DNA of 64,000 nt from Paramylibacter ulvae (GTDB lineage: Bacteria; Pseudomonadota; Alphaproteobacteria; Rhodobacterales; Rhodobacteraceae). The stretch spans positions 219,980 to 283,979 of the forward strand of contig NZ_BMZF01000004.1 of assembly GCF_014652655.1 (NCBI RefSeq), given 5' to 3'. Positions within the stretch are counted from its first letter, which is position 1, and the number at the start of each line of letters is the position of its first letter. The notes beneath the pieces are model-generated. The model was given only the letters and a program-made list of their open reading frames with translations. It ran no database searches and had not been told where the DNA came from. The position numbers and the translations under genes are program-made. Positions 25,820-34,114 of the stretch are shown piece by piece.

Positions 25820-27112
25820 TTAGGCGAGTTGCCCATCCGCAGTCACCTGTGTTTTGCCGCCCAGATAGGGGTGCAATACGTCGGGCATGGTGATGGAACC
25901 ATCGGCGTTTTGGCCGTTTTCCAAAACCGCAATCAAGCAGCGCCCAACCGCAAGGCCAGAACCATTCAGCGTGTGAACGAATTCGGGTTTTTTCTCGCCC
26001 TCACGTTTGAACCGTGCGTTCATGCGGCGTGCTTGGAAATCGCCGCAAACCGAACAAGAGCTGATTTCGCGATAGGTGTTTTGGCCAGGCAACCACACCT
26101 CGATATCATGGGTGCGCTGGGCGCCAAATCCCATGTCACCCGTGCATAAAACCATGGTGCGATAGGCCAGATTGAGTTTTTCCAAAATTCCTTCTGCGCA
26201 TTTGGTCATGCGATCCAATTCCGCGCGGGAATCTTCGGGTTTTGTGACCGAAACCATTTCGACCTTTTCGAATTGATGCTGGCGCAACATGCCCGATGTA
26301 TCGCGCCCTGCTGATCCAGCCTCGGAGCGGAAACACAAGGAATGGGCAGTGTAGCGACGGGGCAGGTAATCCTCTGAAATCATTGATCCTGCAACAATAT
26401 TTGTGAGTGTCACCTCTGACGTTGGCACCAACCACCAGCCGTTTGTGGTTTGATAGCTGTCTTCGGCGAACTTGGGCAATTGGCCCGTGCCAAGCATGGC
26501 TTCGTCGCGCACGAGCACGGGGGCGTTAACTTCTGTTAATCCGTTTTCTGACGTGTGGGTATCAAGCATGAATTGCGCCAATGCGCGGTGAATGCGTGCG
26601 ATTGCACCGCTGAGCAGGACAAAGCGAGAGCCGCTGAGCTTGGCCGCAGTTTCGAAATCCATACCGGGCATGACGCCTGTGATTTCAAAATGCTCTTTAG
26701 CGTCAAAATCAAATGCTGGCGGGGTGCCCCATTTGTGGATTTCGACGTTATCATTTTCATCCGCACCCTCTGGCACATCGTCATGTGGGCTGTTGGGCAG
26801 GGCCATTAGAATGTCGTTTAATTTGGCGTCTTCCACCTTTGCCAGTTCTTCAAGATCGGCAATTTCTGCTTTCTTTTCAGCAACTAAGGTGCGAAGACGT
26901 TCGAATTCTGCATCGTCGCCTTTGGCCTTGGCGGCACCCACATTTTTGGATGCAGCGTTGCGATCGGCAAGGGCGGCTTCGGCGGCGGTGATTTTGGCGC
27001 GACGTGATTCATCAATGGCCAAAATTTCAGAGGACATCGGGGCCACACCACGTTTGGCCAAAGCGGCGTCAAAGGCAGATGGGTTTTCGCGAATTGCGCG
27101 GATATCGTGCAT
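25820..27112 (-). CDS. serS: Serine--tRNA ligase
   Basis: A 430-residue class II aminoacyl-tRNA synthetase charging tRNA-Ser (and tRNA-Sec where present). The N-terminal coiled-coil arm that contacts the tRNA (about residues 30-105, rich in Ala/Glu/Lys), motif 2 [20 protein letters not shown] and motif 3 [15 protein letters not shown] are intact. The long upstream extension in frame (about 190 residues) runs through the repeat array and is not protein-like; [10 protein letters not shown] is the family N-terminus. Array B lies 88 bases upstream of the start. Confidence 0.96.
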   Translation of the reverse strand: MHDIRAIRENPSAFDAALAKRGVAPMSSEILAIDESRRAKITAAEAALADRNAASKNVGAAKAKGDDAEFERLRTLVAEKKAEIADLEELAKVEDAKLNDILMALPNSPHDDVPEGADENDNVEIHKWGTPPAFDFDAKEHFEITGVMPGMDFETAAKLSGSRFVLLSGAIARIHRALAQFMLDTHTSENGLTEVNAPVLVRDEAMLGTGQLPKFAEDSYQTTNGWWLVPTSEVTLTNIVAGSMISEDYLPRRYTAHSLCFRSEAGSAGRDTSGMLRQHQFEKVEMVSVTKPEDSRAELDRMTKCAEGILEKLNLAYRTMVLCTGDMGFGAQRTHDIEVWLPGQNTYREISSCSVCGDFQARRMNARFKREGEKKPEFVHTLNGSGLAVGRCLIAVLENGQNADGSITMPDVLHPYLGGKTQVTADGQLA

Positions 27113-27199
27113 GGGTTTGTCCCTGAATTGAAGTTTCGAATTGGGGGCGTGATACACCAAACCCATCGGATGGTTAAGCCCAAATATCGCACCAAAACC

Positions 27200-27254
27200 A
27201 GCGTGGGACATATGGCGGACATGCGTGGGACAAGTGTCGGACAACTGTATGGCG
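27200..27254 (-). repeat. Array of 11-bp direct repeats upstream of serS (array B)
   Basis: Five 11-bp units at 27200-27210, 27211-27221, 27222-27232, 27233-27243 and 27244-27254; the first four end in GGACA on the plus strand. Read toward serS the units are of the type TGTCCGACACT and TGTCCCACGCA, preceded by GCCATACAGT. Array A upstream of prfC has the same flank (GCCATACAsT before the first TGTCC), the same 11-bp phase and the same orientation relative to its gene. The yajC start lies 143 bases on the other side. Confidence 0.75.
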
Positions 27255-27397
27255 CCAGCGCAGGACACAGATTTGGCCAAACACTCACGGTTTTGCGATG
27301 TTTGCGCGGTTATGCTTGCCAATATCCAATGCCGCCTATAGTAATCGTGCGACTGAAATTTTACGGGTGTTTGGCACCCAAAACACGAGGGTTTTAA

Positions 27398-27748
27398 ATG
27401 TTTGTTTCTCCTGCTTATGCACAGGCTGCGGGTGCACCGGGTGGTGCGTTGGGTTCCTTTATCCCGTTGATCCTGATTTTTGCGATCATGTATTTTTTGA
27501 TGATCCGTCCACAGCAACAGAAAATCAAACAGCATCGCGCGATGGTTGATGCACTGCGCAAGGGTGATCAGATTGTGACATCTGGTGGTATCATCGGCAA
27601 AGTGACCAAAGTTGGCAGCGATAATGAAATCGAAGTTGAAATCGCAACTGGTGTTAAAGTGCGCGTTGTACAGCACACGGTGCAAACGGTTTTGAACAAA
27701 ACCGAGCCAGCGAAATCTGCAAAAGCAGAAAAAACAGTTAAAAAATAA
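27398..27748 (+). CDS. yajC: Preprotein translocase subunit YajC
   Basis: A 116-residue single-pass membrane protein. The helix [20 protein letters not shown] ending in [10 protein letters not shown] is the YajC hallmark, followed by the conserved block [18 protein letters not shown]. It associates with SecDF-YidC at the Sec translocon. The C-terminal 15 residues are Lys/Ala-rich. First gene of yajC-secD-secF; promoter signals should lie in the 285-base gap shared with serS. Confidence 0.95.
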   Translation: MFVSPAYAQAAGAPGGALGSFIPLILIFAIMYFLMIRPQQQKIKQHRAMVDALRKGDQIVTSGGIIGKVTKVGSDNEIEVEIATGVKVRVVQHTVQTVLNKTEPAKSAKAEKTVKK

Positions 27749-27772
27749 TCACACTCATACAGGCGCAAGTTC

Positions 27773-29461
27773 ATGCTCCAATTTTCTCTCTGGAAAAAGA
27801 TCGTTATCTGGGGGCTGTGTGCTCTTGGTATTTTATTGGCAATTCCAAACGGGTTTTACGACCGCGTTGAACAAAGTAATGATGCCAATGTGGTGTTAAG
27901 CGGTGGATTGGCCGCGAACCCAGAAATCGGGGCGATGAGCGGGGCAGAGCTGGAAGCAGTGGCGGATCAGTGGCCATCATGGATGCCATCGTCATTGGTG
28001 AACCTTGGGCTTGATTTGCGCGGTGGTGCGCATTTGTTGGCTGCGGTGCAGGTTAGCGATGTGTACGCCACACGCATGGATGATTATTGGCAACAAGTAT
28101 TGGGTGAATTGCGCAGCGAGCGTGCCACGATTGGCACCATTCGCCGTGTGGACGCCGCAGATGGTGAATTGCGCGTGCGCATATCCAAGCCAGAGCAAAT
28201 GGAACGTGCGTTGGAATTGGTGCGTGGATTGGCCAGTCCGATTGTGACCCTGTCTGGTGCAGGTTCCAATGATATCGAGGCACGTGCCGACGGCGATGTG
28301 ATTGTGATTACGATGTCAGAGGCCGAGAAATTGGCCACCAATGATCGCACTATGGCGCAATCATTGGAAATCGTACGTCGCCGCGTGGACGAAGCAGGGA
28401 CACGCGAGCCGATTATTCAACGCCAAGGCGAAGATCGCATTTTGATCCAAGTCCCCGGTATCGGTAGCGCGGAAGAGTTGAAATCCCTGATCGGGAAAAC
28501 GGCGAAGTTGACTTTCCATCCCGTTGCAGGTCGCACATCAGACGAAAATGCCCGATTGCAAGCGCGCCAAATTTTGTTGCCAGCGGGTGACGAGCAGGGC
28601 GTGTATTACATTTTGGATAAAACGCCCGTAATTACGGGTGATCATTTGGTGGATGCATCCGCACAGTTTGATCAAAACAATCGCCCAGCAGTTGGATTTC
28701 GTTTGAACACCACAGGTGGCAAGATTTTTGGTGAATATACCGCCAATAATATTGGCCAGCCATTTGCGATTGTTCTGGATGAAGAGGTCGTAAGTGCCCC
28801 AACCATTCAATCACATATTTCAGGTGGTTCAGGCATTATCACCGGTAATTTTAGCGTGGAAGAAACAACCAACCTGTCCATTCAGCTACGCGCAGGTGCG
28901 TTGCCCGCAGCACTAACATACCTCGAGGAGCGCACCATCGGGCCAGAGCTGGGCCAAGATAGCATTGATGCGGGCGCGTTGGCCTGTATCGTCGCGTTTA
29001 GCGCGGTGCTGGTTTTCATGTTCCTCAGCTATGGGTTGTTTGGATTGTTTGCCAATGTAGCCTTGATCATCAACGTAGCCTTGATTTTTGGCCTGTTATC
29101 CGCAATTGGCGCGACACTAACATTACCTGGTATTGCGGGGATCGTGTTGACGATTGGTATGGCCGTGGATGCCAATGTGTTGGTGTTCGAACGTATCCGC
29201 GAAGAATTAAAGGCAGCCAAAGGCCCCGCACGTGCGATCGAGTTGGGTTATGAACGCGCATTCAGTGCGATTATTGACGCCAATATCACCACATTGATTG
29301 CCGCGATCATCCTGTTTGTGATGGGCAGCGGCCCAGTGCGCGGTTTTGCCGTCACACTTGGACTTGGTATTGTGACATCGGTGTTCACCGCGATTTGGGT
29401 GACACGCCTGATTATTTCAACTTGGCTTGCGCATAAGCGGCCAAAAACAATCGACGTTTAA
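27773..29461 (+). CDS. secD: Protein translocase subunit SecD
   Basis: A 562-residue RND-superfamily membrane protein that uses the proton gradient to pull exported proteins through the SecYEG channel. The conserved LGLDLRGGAHLL motif follows the first helix, a large periplasmic domain (about residues 90-370) comes next, and the membrane half contains ERTIGPELGQDSI and IGMAVDANVLVFERIREE. Twelve bases separate it from secF, so the two are one unit. Confidence 0.97.
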   Translation: MLQFSLWKKIVIWGLCALGILLAIPNGFYDRVEQSNDANVVLSGGLAANPEIGAMSGAELEAVADQWPSWMPSSLVNLGLDLRGGAHLLAAVQVSDVYATRMDDYWQQVLGELRSERATIGTIRRVDAADGELRVRISKPEQMERALELVRGLASPIVTLSGAGSNDIEARADGDVIVITMSEAEKLATNDRTMAQSLEIVRRRVDEAGTREPIIQRQGEDRILIQVPGIGSAEELKSLIGKTAKLTFHPVAGRTSDENARLQARQILLPAGDEQGVYYILDKTPVITGDHLVDASAQFDQNNRPAVGFRLNTTGGKIFGEYTANNIGQPFAIVLDEEVVSAPTIQSHISGGSGIITGNFSVEETTNLSIQLRAGALPAALTYLEERTIGPELGQDSIDAGALACIVAFSAVLVFMFLSYGLFGLFANVALIINVALIFGLLSAIGATLTLPGIAGIVLTIGMAVDANVLVFERIREELKAAKGPARAIELGYERAFSAIIDANITTLIAAIILFVMGSGPVRGFAVTLGLGIVTSVFTAIWVTRLIISTWLAHKRPKTIDV

Positions 29462-29473
29462 GGGGCGAAAACC

Positions 29474-30439
29474 ATGCGTTTAAAACTGATCCCATCCGAA
29501 ACAAATTTTGATTTCTTTCGCTTTTCGCCGATTACATTGGGTGCATCTGCGCTGGCGATGATCGTGTCGATCTTTCTGTTCTTTTCTATGGGGCTGAACT
29601 ACGGCATTGATTTTAAGGGTGGTACAACCATTCGCACGGATTCCACTCATGCGGTGGATGTTGCGCAATATCGCGCGGCGTTGGATGCGTTGAATTTGGG
29701 CGATATTTCCGTGACCGAGGTGTTCGACCCAACCAAGCCTGACCAACATGTTGCACAGGTACGTTTCGAAGCCCAAGAGGGCGACGAGGCCGTAACAACC
29801 GAAACCATTACGGCGGTAAAGGCAGCATTGAATGCAATCGACCCTGACATGACATTCCCACAGATCGACAGTGTTGGCCCACAGGTATCTGGCGAATTGG
29901 TCAAAACCGCGGTGATTGCGGTGTTATTATCCGTAGGCGCGGTGTTGTTTTACATCTGGTTGCGGTTTGAATGGCAATTTTCATTGGGTGCAGTGGCCGC
30001 ATTGGTGCATGATATTGTGCTGACAATTGGGGTGTTTTCGCTGTTTCAAATGAGCTTTGATCTCAACATCATCGCGGCGTTGCTGACAATTGTTGGATAT
30101 TCGTTGAACGATACGGTTGTTGTGTTTGACCGCGTGCGTGAAAACCTGCGCAAATACAAAAAACGCCCATTGCGCGAGGTTCTAAACCTGTCGATCAACG
30201 AAACGCTGAGCCGTACGGTAATGACATCTGTCACCACCTTGATCGCATTGATCAGCTTGTTTGTTCTGGGTGGCGATGTGATCCACGGGTTTGTGTTTGC
30301 GATGATCTGGGGCGTAGTGGTTGGGACATATTCATCTGTGTTTGTGGCCTCTGCGATTTTGTTGAAATTGGGCGTTAAGCGCGATTGGGAAAAACAAGAC
30401 GGAGCCGCAGGCACGCAATTCGCCAATATCGACGCGTAA
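29474..30439 (+). CDS. secF: Protein translocase subunit SecF
   Basis: A 321-residue partner of SecD with six membrane helices. The first periplasmic block begins at GIDFKGGTTIRT, and the helix LTIVGYSLNDTVVVFDRVREN carries the family signature. An ATG at 29474 follows AAGGGGCGAAAACC. The TauE-like gene begins one base after its stop. Confidence 0.97.
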   Translation: MRLKLIPSETNFDFFRFSPITLGASALAMIVSIFLFFSMGLNYGIDFKGGTTIRTDSTHAVDVAQYRAALDALNLGDISVTEVFDPTKPDQHVAQVRFEAQEGDEAVTTETITAVKAALNAIDPDMTFPQIDSVGPQVSGELVKTAVIAVLLSVGAVLFYIWLRFEWQFSLGAVAALVHDIVLTIGVFSLFQMSFDLNIIAALLTIVGYSLNDTVVVFDRVRENLRKYKKRPLREVLNLSINETLSRTVMTSVTTLIALISLFVLGGDVIHGFVFAMIWGVVVGTYSSVFVASAILLKLGVKRDWEKQDGAAGTQFANIDA

Positions 30440-30440
30440 T

Positions 30441-31190
30441 ATGGAATTGATCCAGCAGGCGTTGCATATTGACGGTCTGTGGCTGTTAATATTTGCGGTA
30501 AGTCTTGCTGGATTGGTGCGTGGGTTTGCGGGGTTCGGTACGGCAATGGTATTTATGCCGTTTGCCGCACAGGTGGTGGAACCCATCACCGCCATTATCA
30601 TGTTGCTGGTTTTTGATCTGTTCGGCCCACTGGCGCTGTTGCCCCGTGCTTGGCGCGATGGTGAACCGCGCGATGTGGGTTTGTTAGGGTTCGGCGCGAT
30701 TATCGGGTTGCCGTTTGGCGTGTACCTGTTGACCCAGCTTGACCCCGTTGTGTTTCGCTGGATGGTGTCGTGTTTGGCATTGATGATGCTGGTTCTGTTG
30801 ATCAGCGGTTGGCGCTACACCAACCCATTAAATGCAATCATGACGTCACTTGTTGGCGTGATCAGCGGGTTTTTATGCGGGATTGCGGCATTGCCGGGGC
30901 CGCCAGTTATTTTGTCGTACATGTCCAGCCCGCGTGCACCCGCAATGGTGCGGGGCAATACGATATTATATCTGTTCCTTGTGGATATCATGACGTTCGT
31001 TGTGTTCCTGATCAAAGGGTTGTTAACCATCTTGCCCATGGTCATTGGCGTGATCCTTGCTGTGCCATATGGCATTGGCGGGCTGGTAGGCCAGTGGATT
31101 TTCAATCCTGACAAGGAGCATATCTATCGCCGTGTGGCCTATGCCATTATTGGGATCAGTGCCCTTGCAGGCATGCCAATTTGGGATTAG
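30441..31190 (+). CDS. TauE/SafE family sulfite or organosulfonate exporter-like membrane protein
   Basis: A 249-residue protein with about eight membrane helices in two halves, with the N-terminal repeat motif LVRGFAGFGTAMVFMP and the second-half motif ISGFLCGIAALPGPPVILSY typical of the TauE/SafE (DUF81) family. Substrate is unknown; relatives move sulfite, sulfoacetate or taurine products. It sits one base behind secF and ten bases before the Mth938 gene, so it is inside the sec operon. Confidence 0.85.
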   Translation: MELIQQALHIDGLWLLIFAVSLAGLVRGFAGFGTAMVFMPFAAQVVEPITAIIMLLVFDLFGPLALLPRAWRDGEPRDVGLLGFGAIIGLPFGVYLLTQLDPVVFRWMVSCLALMMLVLLISGWRYTNPLNAIMTSLVGVISGFLCGIAALPGPPVILSYMSSPRAPAMVRGNTILYLFLVDIMTFVVFLIKGLLTILPMVIGVILAVPYGIGGLVGQWIFNPDKEHIYRRVAYAIIGISALAGMPIWD

Positions 31191-31199
31191 GCAGGGGAT

Positions 31200-31553
31200 A
31201 TGCAATTAAAAGAAATCACATATGACGGTCAGCCTCCGATTGATTCATACGGGCCTGGTTTTTTTCGTGTCGAAGATAAAATTCATGACGGCAACCTGTT
31301 GATGTTGCCAAGCGGTGTGTTCAGTTGGGGTGGGTTTGATGATTTGGATCAAATCATTGCCGCGACTGAAACATTGGATGTTATTTTCATCGGAACGGGC
31401 GATGCGATTACCCAAATTCCAGTCGCCACACGCGAAATATTTGAAAAAAACGCAGTGCCGTTTGAGATCATGGCGAGCCCATCAGCAAGCCGCACATATA
31501 ATATCCTGCTGTCCGAAGGGCGGCGGGTTGGTGCGGCGTTGATCGCGGTCTAA
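31200..31553 (+). CDS. Mth938-like domain protein (NDUFAF3/DUF498 family)
   Basis: A 117-residue globular protein. The pattern IDSYGPGFFRVEDKIHDGNLLMLPSG in outline (key parts YGPGFFRV and LLMLPSG) and the central TGDAITQIP block match the Mth938/NDUFAF3 family; the human relative is a complex I assembly factor. In many alphaproteobacteria this gene follows secF, so its location supports the call. Its bacterial function has not been settled. Confidence 0.85.
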   Translation: MQLKEITYDGQPPIDSYGPGFFRVEDKIHDGNLLMLPSGVFSWGGFDDLDQIIAATETLDVIFIGTGDAITQIPVATREIFEKNAVPFEIMASPSASRTYNILLSEGRRVGAALIAV

Positions 31554-31665
31554 TCCCAAAGGATGACGCAAATTTGCGCCGAGCAGAATTATTTACCACT
31601 GTAATTGCATATCATTTGCGCTATAGCTGAAACAGAAATTACCACTCTAACGAAAGAGGCATAAC

Positions 31666-32274
31666 ATGGCTTTTGAACTTCCTGATCTACCTTATGCGCA
31701 TGATGCGTTGGCCGCTGGCGGCATGTCTGCGGAAACATTGGAATTCCACCACGACCTGCACCACAAGGCATATGTGGATAATGGCAACAAATTGATTGCT
31801 GGCACAGAATGGGATGGCAAATCCTTGGAAGAGATTATCGTTGGCACATATGATGCAAAATCTGTTGCGCAAAACGGTATCTTTAACAACATCAGCCAGT
31901 TGTGGAACCACAACGAATTTTGGAAAATGATGGGCCCAACAGGACGCGCGATGCCATCCGAATTGGAAGCGGCGATCACAGACAGCTTTGGTTCTGTTGA
32001 TGATTTCAAAACTGCGTTTGGCGCAGCGGGTGCTGGCCAATTTGGTTCAGGCTGGTGCTGGTTGGTGAAAAATGCCGATGGCGGTTTAGAAGTAACCAAA
32101 ACGGAGAACGGTGTGAACCCATTGTGCTTTGGCCAAACGGTATTGTTGGGCTGTGATGTTTGGGAACATTCATATTACATTGATTTCCGCAACAAGCGCC
32201 CAGTTTACTTGTCAAACTTCCTCGACAATCTTGTTGATTGGGAAAATGTAGCGAGCCGTCTGGCCGCCGCATAA
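31666..32274 (+). CDS. sodB: Superoxide dismutase, Fe/Mn family
   Basis: A 202-residue enzyme converting superoxide to peroxide and oxygen in the cytoplasm. Metal ligands are visible in HHDLHHKAYVDN, LWNHNEFWKMM and CDVWEHSYYID (Asp and His). The family signature DVWEHSYY is exact. Iron or manganese cannot be distinguished with confidence; the roseobacter context makes the Fe type usual. AACGAAAGAGGC precedes the ATG. It is monocistronic with its own strong terminator. Confidence 0.95.
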   Translation: MAFELPDLPYAHDALAAGGMSAETLEFHHDLHHKAYVDNGNKLIAGTEWDGKSLEEIIVGTYDAKSVAQNGIFNNISQLWNHNEFWKMMGPTGRAMPSELEAAITDSFGSVDDFKTAFGAAGAGQFGSGWCWLVKNADGGLEVTKTENGVNPLCFGQTVLLGCDVWEHSYYIDFRNKRPVYLSNFLDNLVDWENVASRLAAA

Positions 32275-32291
32275 ACCAAACCAACTAACTG

Positions 32292-32328
32292 AACGGCCCG
32301 AGAATCGATGTGATTCTTGGGCCGTTTT
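32292..32328 (+). terminator. Intrinsic terminator of sodB
   Basis: A 15-bp stem (32292-32306 with 32312-32326, one G-T pair) around a 5-base loop, followed by TT and a C. Left arm begins AACGGCCC, right arm ends GGGCCGTT. Confidence 0.93.
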
Positions 32329-32477
32329 CATTTGTGCTCTGCACCATTTGGCAACCAATGGTTGTGCGGTAAGTGGATTTAAAGAAGAAAAGCTAATATT
32401 TGTGCAAAGTTGCGAAATTTGTGCAGAAAATTCGCATGATTTTCTTGACTCTGAACGCTGTTACAGTGACGTTACGT

Positions 32478-32562
32478 TCAAACGCTAAACAACGGGAGGA
32501 CTAGACCTTGGTCTAGGTTGTTGGGCAAAGACCCTGCAGAGCAATCTGCGGGGTTTCTTTTT
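32478..32562 (+). ncRNA. Candidate small RNA or rarD attenuator
   Basis: About 80 nt that fold compactly. AACAAC (32488-32493) pairs with GTTGTT (32517-32522); inside is a 7-base purine bulge GGGAGGA (32494-32500) and the hairpin CTAGAC-CTTG-GTCTAG (32501-32516), whose CUUG loop is an extra-stable tetraloop. After GGGCAAAG comes a 10-bp terminator hairpin (32531-32540 with 32545-32554) with a GCAA (GNRA) loop, then TTCTTTTT. A TTGACT box at 32445-32450 could be its -35; no good -10 is seen. sodB has its own terminator, so this is a separate transcript or the leader of rarD. Confidence 0.55.
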
Positions 32563-32586
32563 GCAAAAATGAATAAGGATTCGGAT

Positions 32587-33483
32587 ATGCGTGAAAGCAC
32601 AAAAGGTGTGATTGCGATGGTTTTGGCCTGTACGATCTGGGGCCTGTCCGCGCTGTATTATCGCCAAATCGCACACGTCCCCCCGTTAGAGGTGTTAAGC
32701 CATCGCACGATCTGGTCTGCGTTGTTGTTATTGCTGTTCATCGGGATCAAAGGGCGGTTGCATGAATTACGCGCATTATTGCGCGATGGGCGTGCAATGG
32801 CGTTGGTTGTGCTGGCGGCGGTGATGATTTCAATCAACTGGTTTGTGTTCATCTATTCCGTACAGGTCGGCAAATTGGCCGAGAGCAGCCTTGGTTATTA
32901 CATATTCCCATTGATCGCTGTTGTGCTGGGTTATCTGTTCTTAGGTGAACGATTGTCGCGCAGACAATGGTTTGCCGTTGTGTTGGCGTTTATTGCGGTC
33001 AGTTTGATGACATATGGATTGGGTGTGGCACCATGGATTTCATTGATCCTTGGCGGTACGTTTGGACTATACGGCCTAATCAAAAAACCACTGGCGGCGG
33101 GGCCCACGATTACTGTGTTGGGCGAGGTAGTGTTGTTATCACCGCTGGCGGCGATCTGGTTATGGGGCGCACATACCCAAGGCTGGATCGGCATTGTTGA
33201 TCGCCCAGGTGGTTATTTTGGTCATGGCATCGATACGTTTTGGTTGATCTTTGCAGGGCCGATGACGGCGGGGCCGCTGGTTTTGATGGCCTATGCGATG
33301 AAACGGCTCAGCCTTGCCAGTGTTGGATTGGTGCAATACGTCAATCCAACAATCCAGTTTTTATTGGCAACGGTCATTTTCATGGAACCGTTCACCAATT
33401 GGCATCTGATTGCATTTGCACTGATCTGGGCTGGGCTTGCGATTTATTCGGTGGAAAGCTGGCGCAATCAAGATAAAACCTGA
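32587..33483 (+). CDS. rarD: EamA family transporter RarD
   Basis: A 298-residue membrane protein with ten helices in two EamA repeats. The sequence ACTIWGLSALYYRQI near the start and the second-half block VQYVNPTIQFLLATVIFMEPF are typical of RarD. ATG 32587 has AAGGA 8 bases upstream; the earlier ATG 32569 and the TTG at 32518 would have to begin inside or directly behind the terminator hairpin and lack a binding site. Substrate unknown. It overlaps the convergent LOG gene by 16 bases. Confidence 0.9.
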   Translation: MRESTKGVIAMVLACTIWGLSALYYRQIAHVPPLEVLSHRTIWSALLLLLFIGIKGRLHELRALLRDGRAMALVVLAAVMISINWFVFIYSVQVGKLAESSLGYYIFPLIAVVLGYLFLGERLSRRQWFAVVLAFIAVSLMTYGLGVAPWISLILGGTFGLYGLIKKPLAAGPTITVLGEVVLLSPLAAIWLWGAHTQGWIGIVDRPGGYFGHGIDTFWLIFAGPMTAGPLVLMAYAMKRLSLASVGLVQYVNPTIQFLLATVIFMEPFTNWHLIAFALIWAGLAIYSVESWRNQDKT

Positions 33484-34028
33484 TTAAGCACGCGCATTGC
33501 CGCGGGCACGGAATTACAAATCGTGAAAAAATCTCGGTTATGCGGTGCGACAAATCCATTTTCGATTTGATGGTCAATCATTGTGATCATCGGATCCCAA
33601 TACCCATCCACATTCAAAATCACACAATGTTTTTCGTGCAATCCCAATTGGCGCCATGTCAGCAATTCGAAAAATTCATCCAGTGACCCAAGCCCACCTG
33701 GCAACAGAACAAAGGCATCTGAATTCATCACCATCACCTTTTTGCGTTCATGCATATTTTCGGTGATGATAAAATGGGTCAGGTCGCGTTTGCCCACCTC
33801 TTGGTCCAATAAGTGCACGGGGATTACGCCAAAGGTTTGCCCGCCCGCGGATTGCGCCGCATTGGCGACAGCGCCCATCAATCCGACATCACCCGCACCG
33901 TAAACAAGGCGCAAATTTGATTCTGCCAACGCTCGGCCAAGGTCAGTTGCGGATTGTTTGAAGCTATCCTGTGTGCCCATACGAGAGCCGCAATAAACAC
34001 AGACGGATTTGTTTAAATTTTGCGCCAT
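33468..34028 (-). CDS. LOG family protein (nucleoside 5'-monophosphate phosphoribohydrolase)
   Basis: A 186-residue cytoplasmic protein of the LOG (Lonely Guy) family. The signature PGGLGSLDEFFELLTWRQLG corresponds to PGGxGTxxE, and VCVYCGSRMG and VYGAGDVGLMG are the N-terminal nucleotide-binding segments. Relatives release adenine-type bases from nucleoside monophosphates, making cytokinins in some bacteria and plants. The gene overlaps the end of rarD tail to tail. Confidence 0.9.
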   Translation of the reverse strand: MAQNLNKSVCVYCGSRMGTQDSFKQSATDLGRALAESNLRLVYGAGDVGLMGAVANAAQSAGGQTFGVIPVHLLDQEVGKRDLTHFIITENMHERKKVMVMNSDAFVLLPGGLGSLDEFFELLTWRQLGLHEKHCVILNVDGYWDPMITMIDHQIENGFVAPHNRDFFTICNSVPAAMRVLNQVLS

Positions 34029-34114
34029 TGAAAAAACCTTTGTGAAAAAACTAGGGAGAATACGTTTTATGGCATTATAGTTGTGTGAAACCGAATGTCA
34101 CGCGGGTGGGTTAT

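Noticed and set aside
27113-27685. About 190-residue N-terminal extension of serS
   Set aside because: It overlaps yajC on the other strand, passes through the 11-bp repeat array and has the composition of non-coding DNA. SerRS proteins start at MHDIRA-type sequences.
32518-32586. Earlier TTG or ATG starts for rarD
   Set aside because: They would translate through the terminator hairpin or start directly behind it without a ribosome binding site; ATG 32587 has AAGGA at the right distance.
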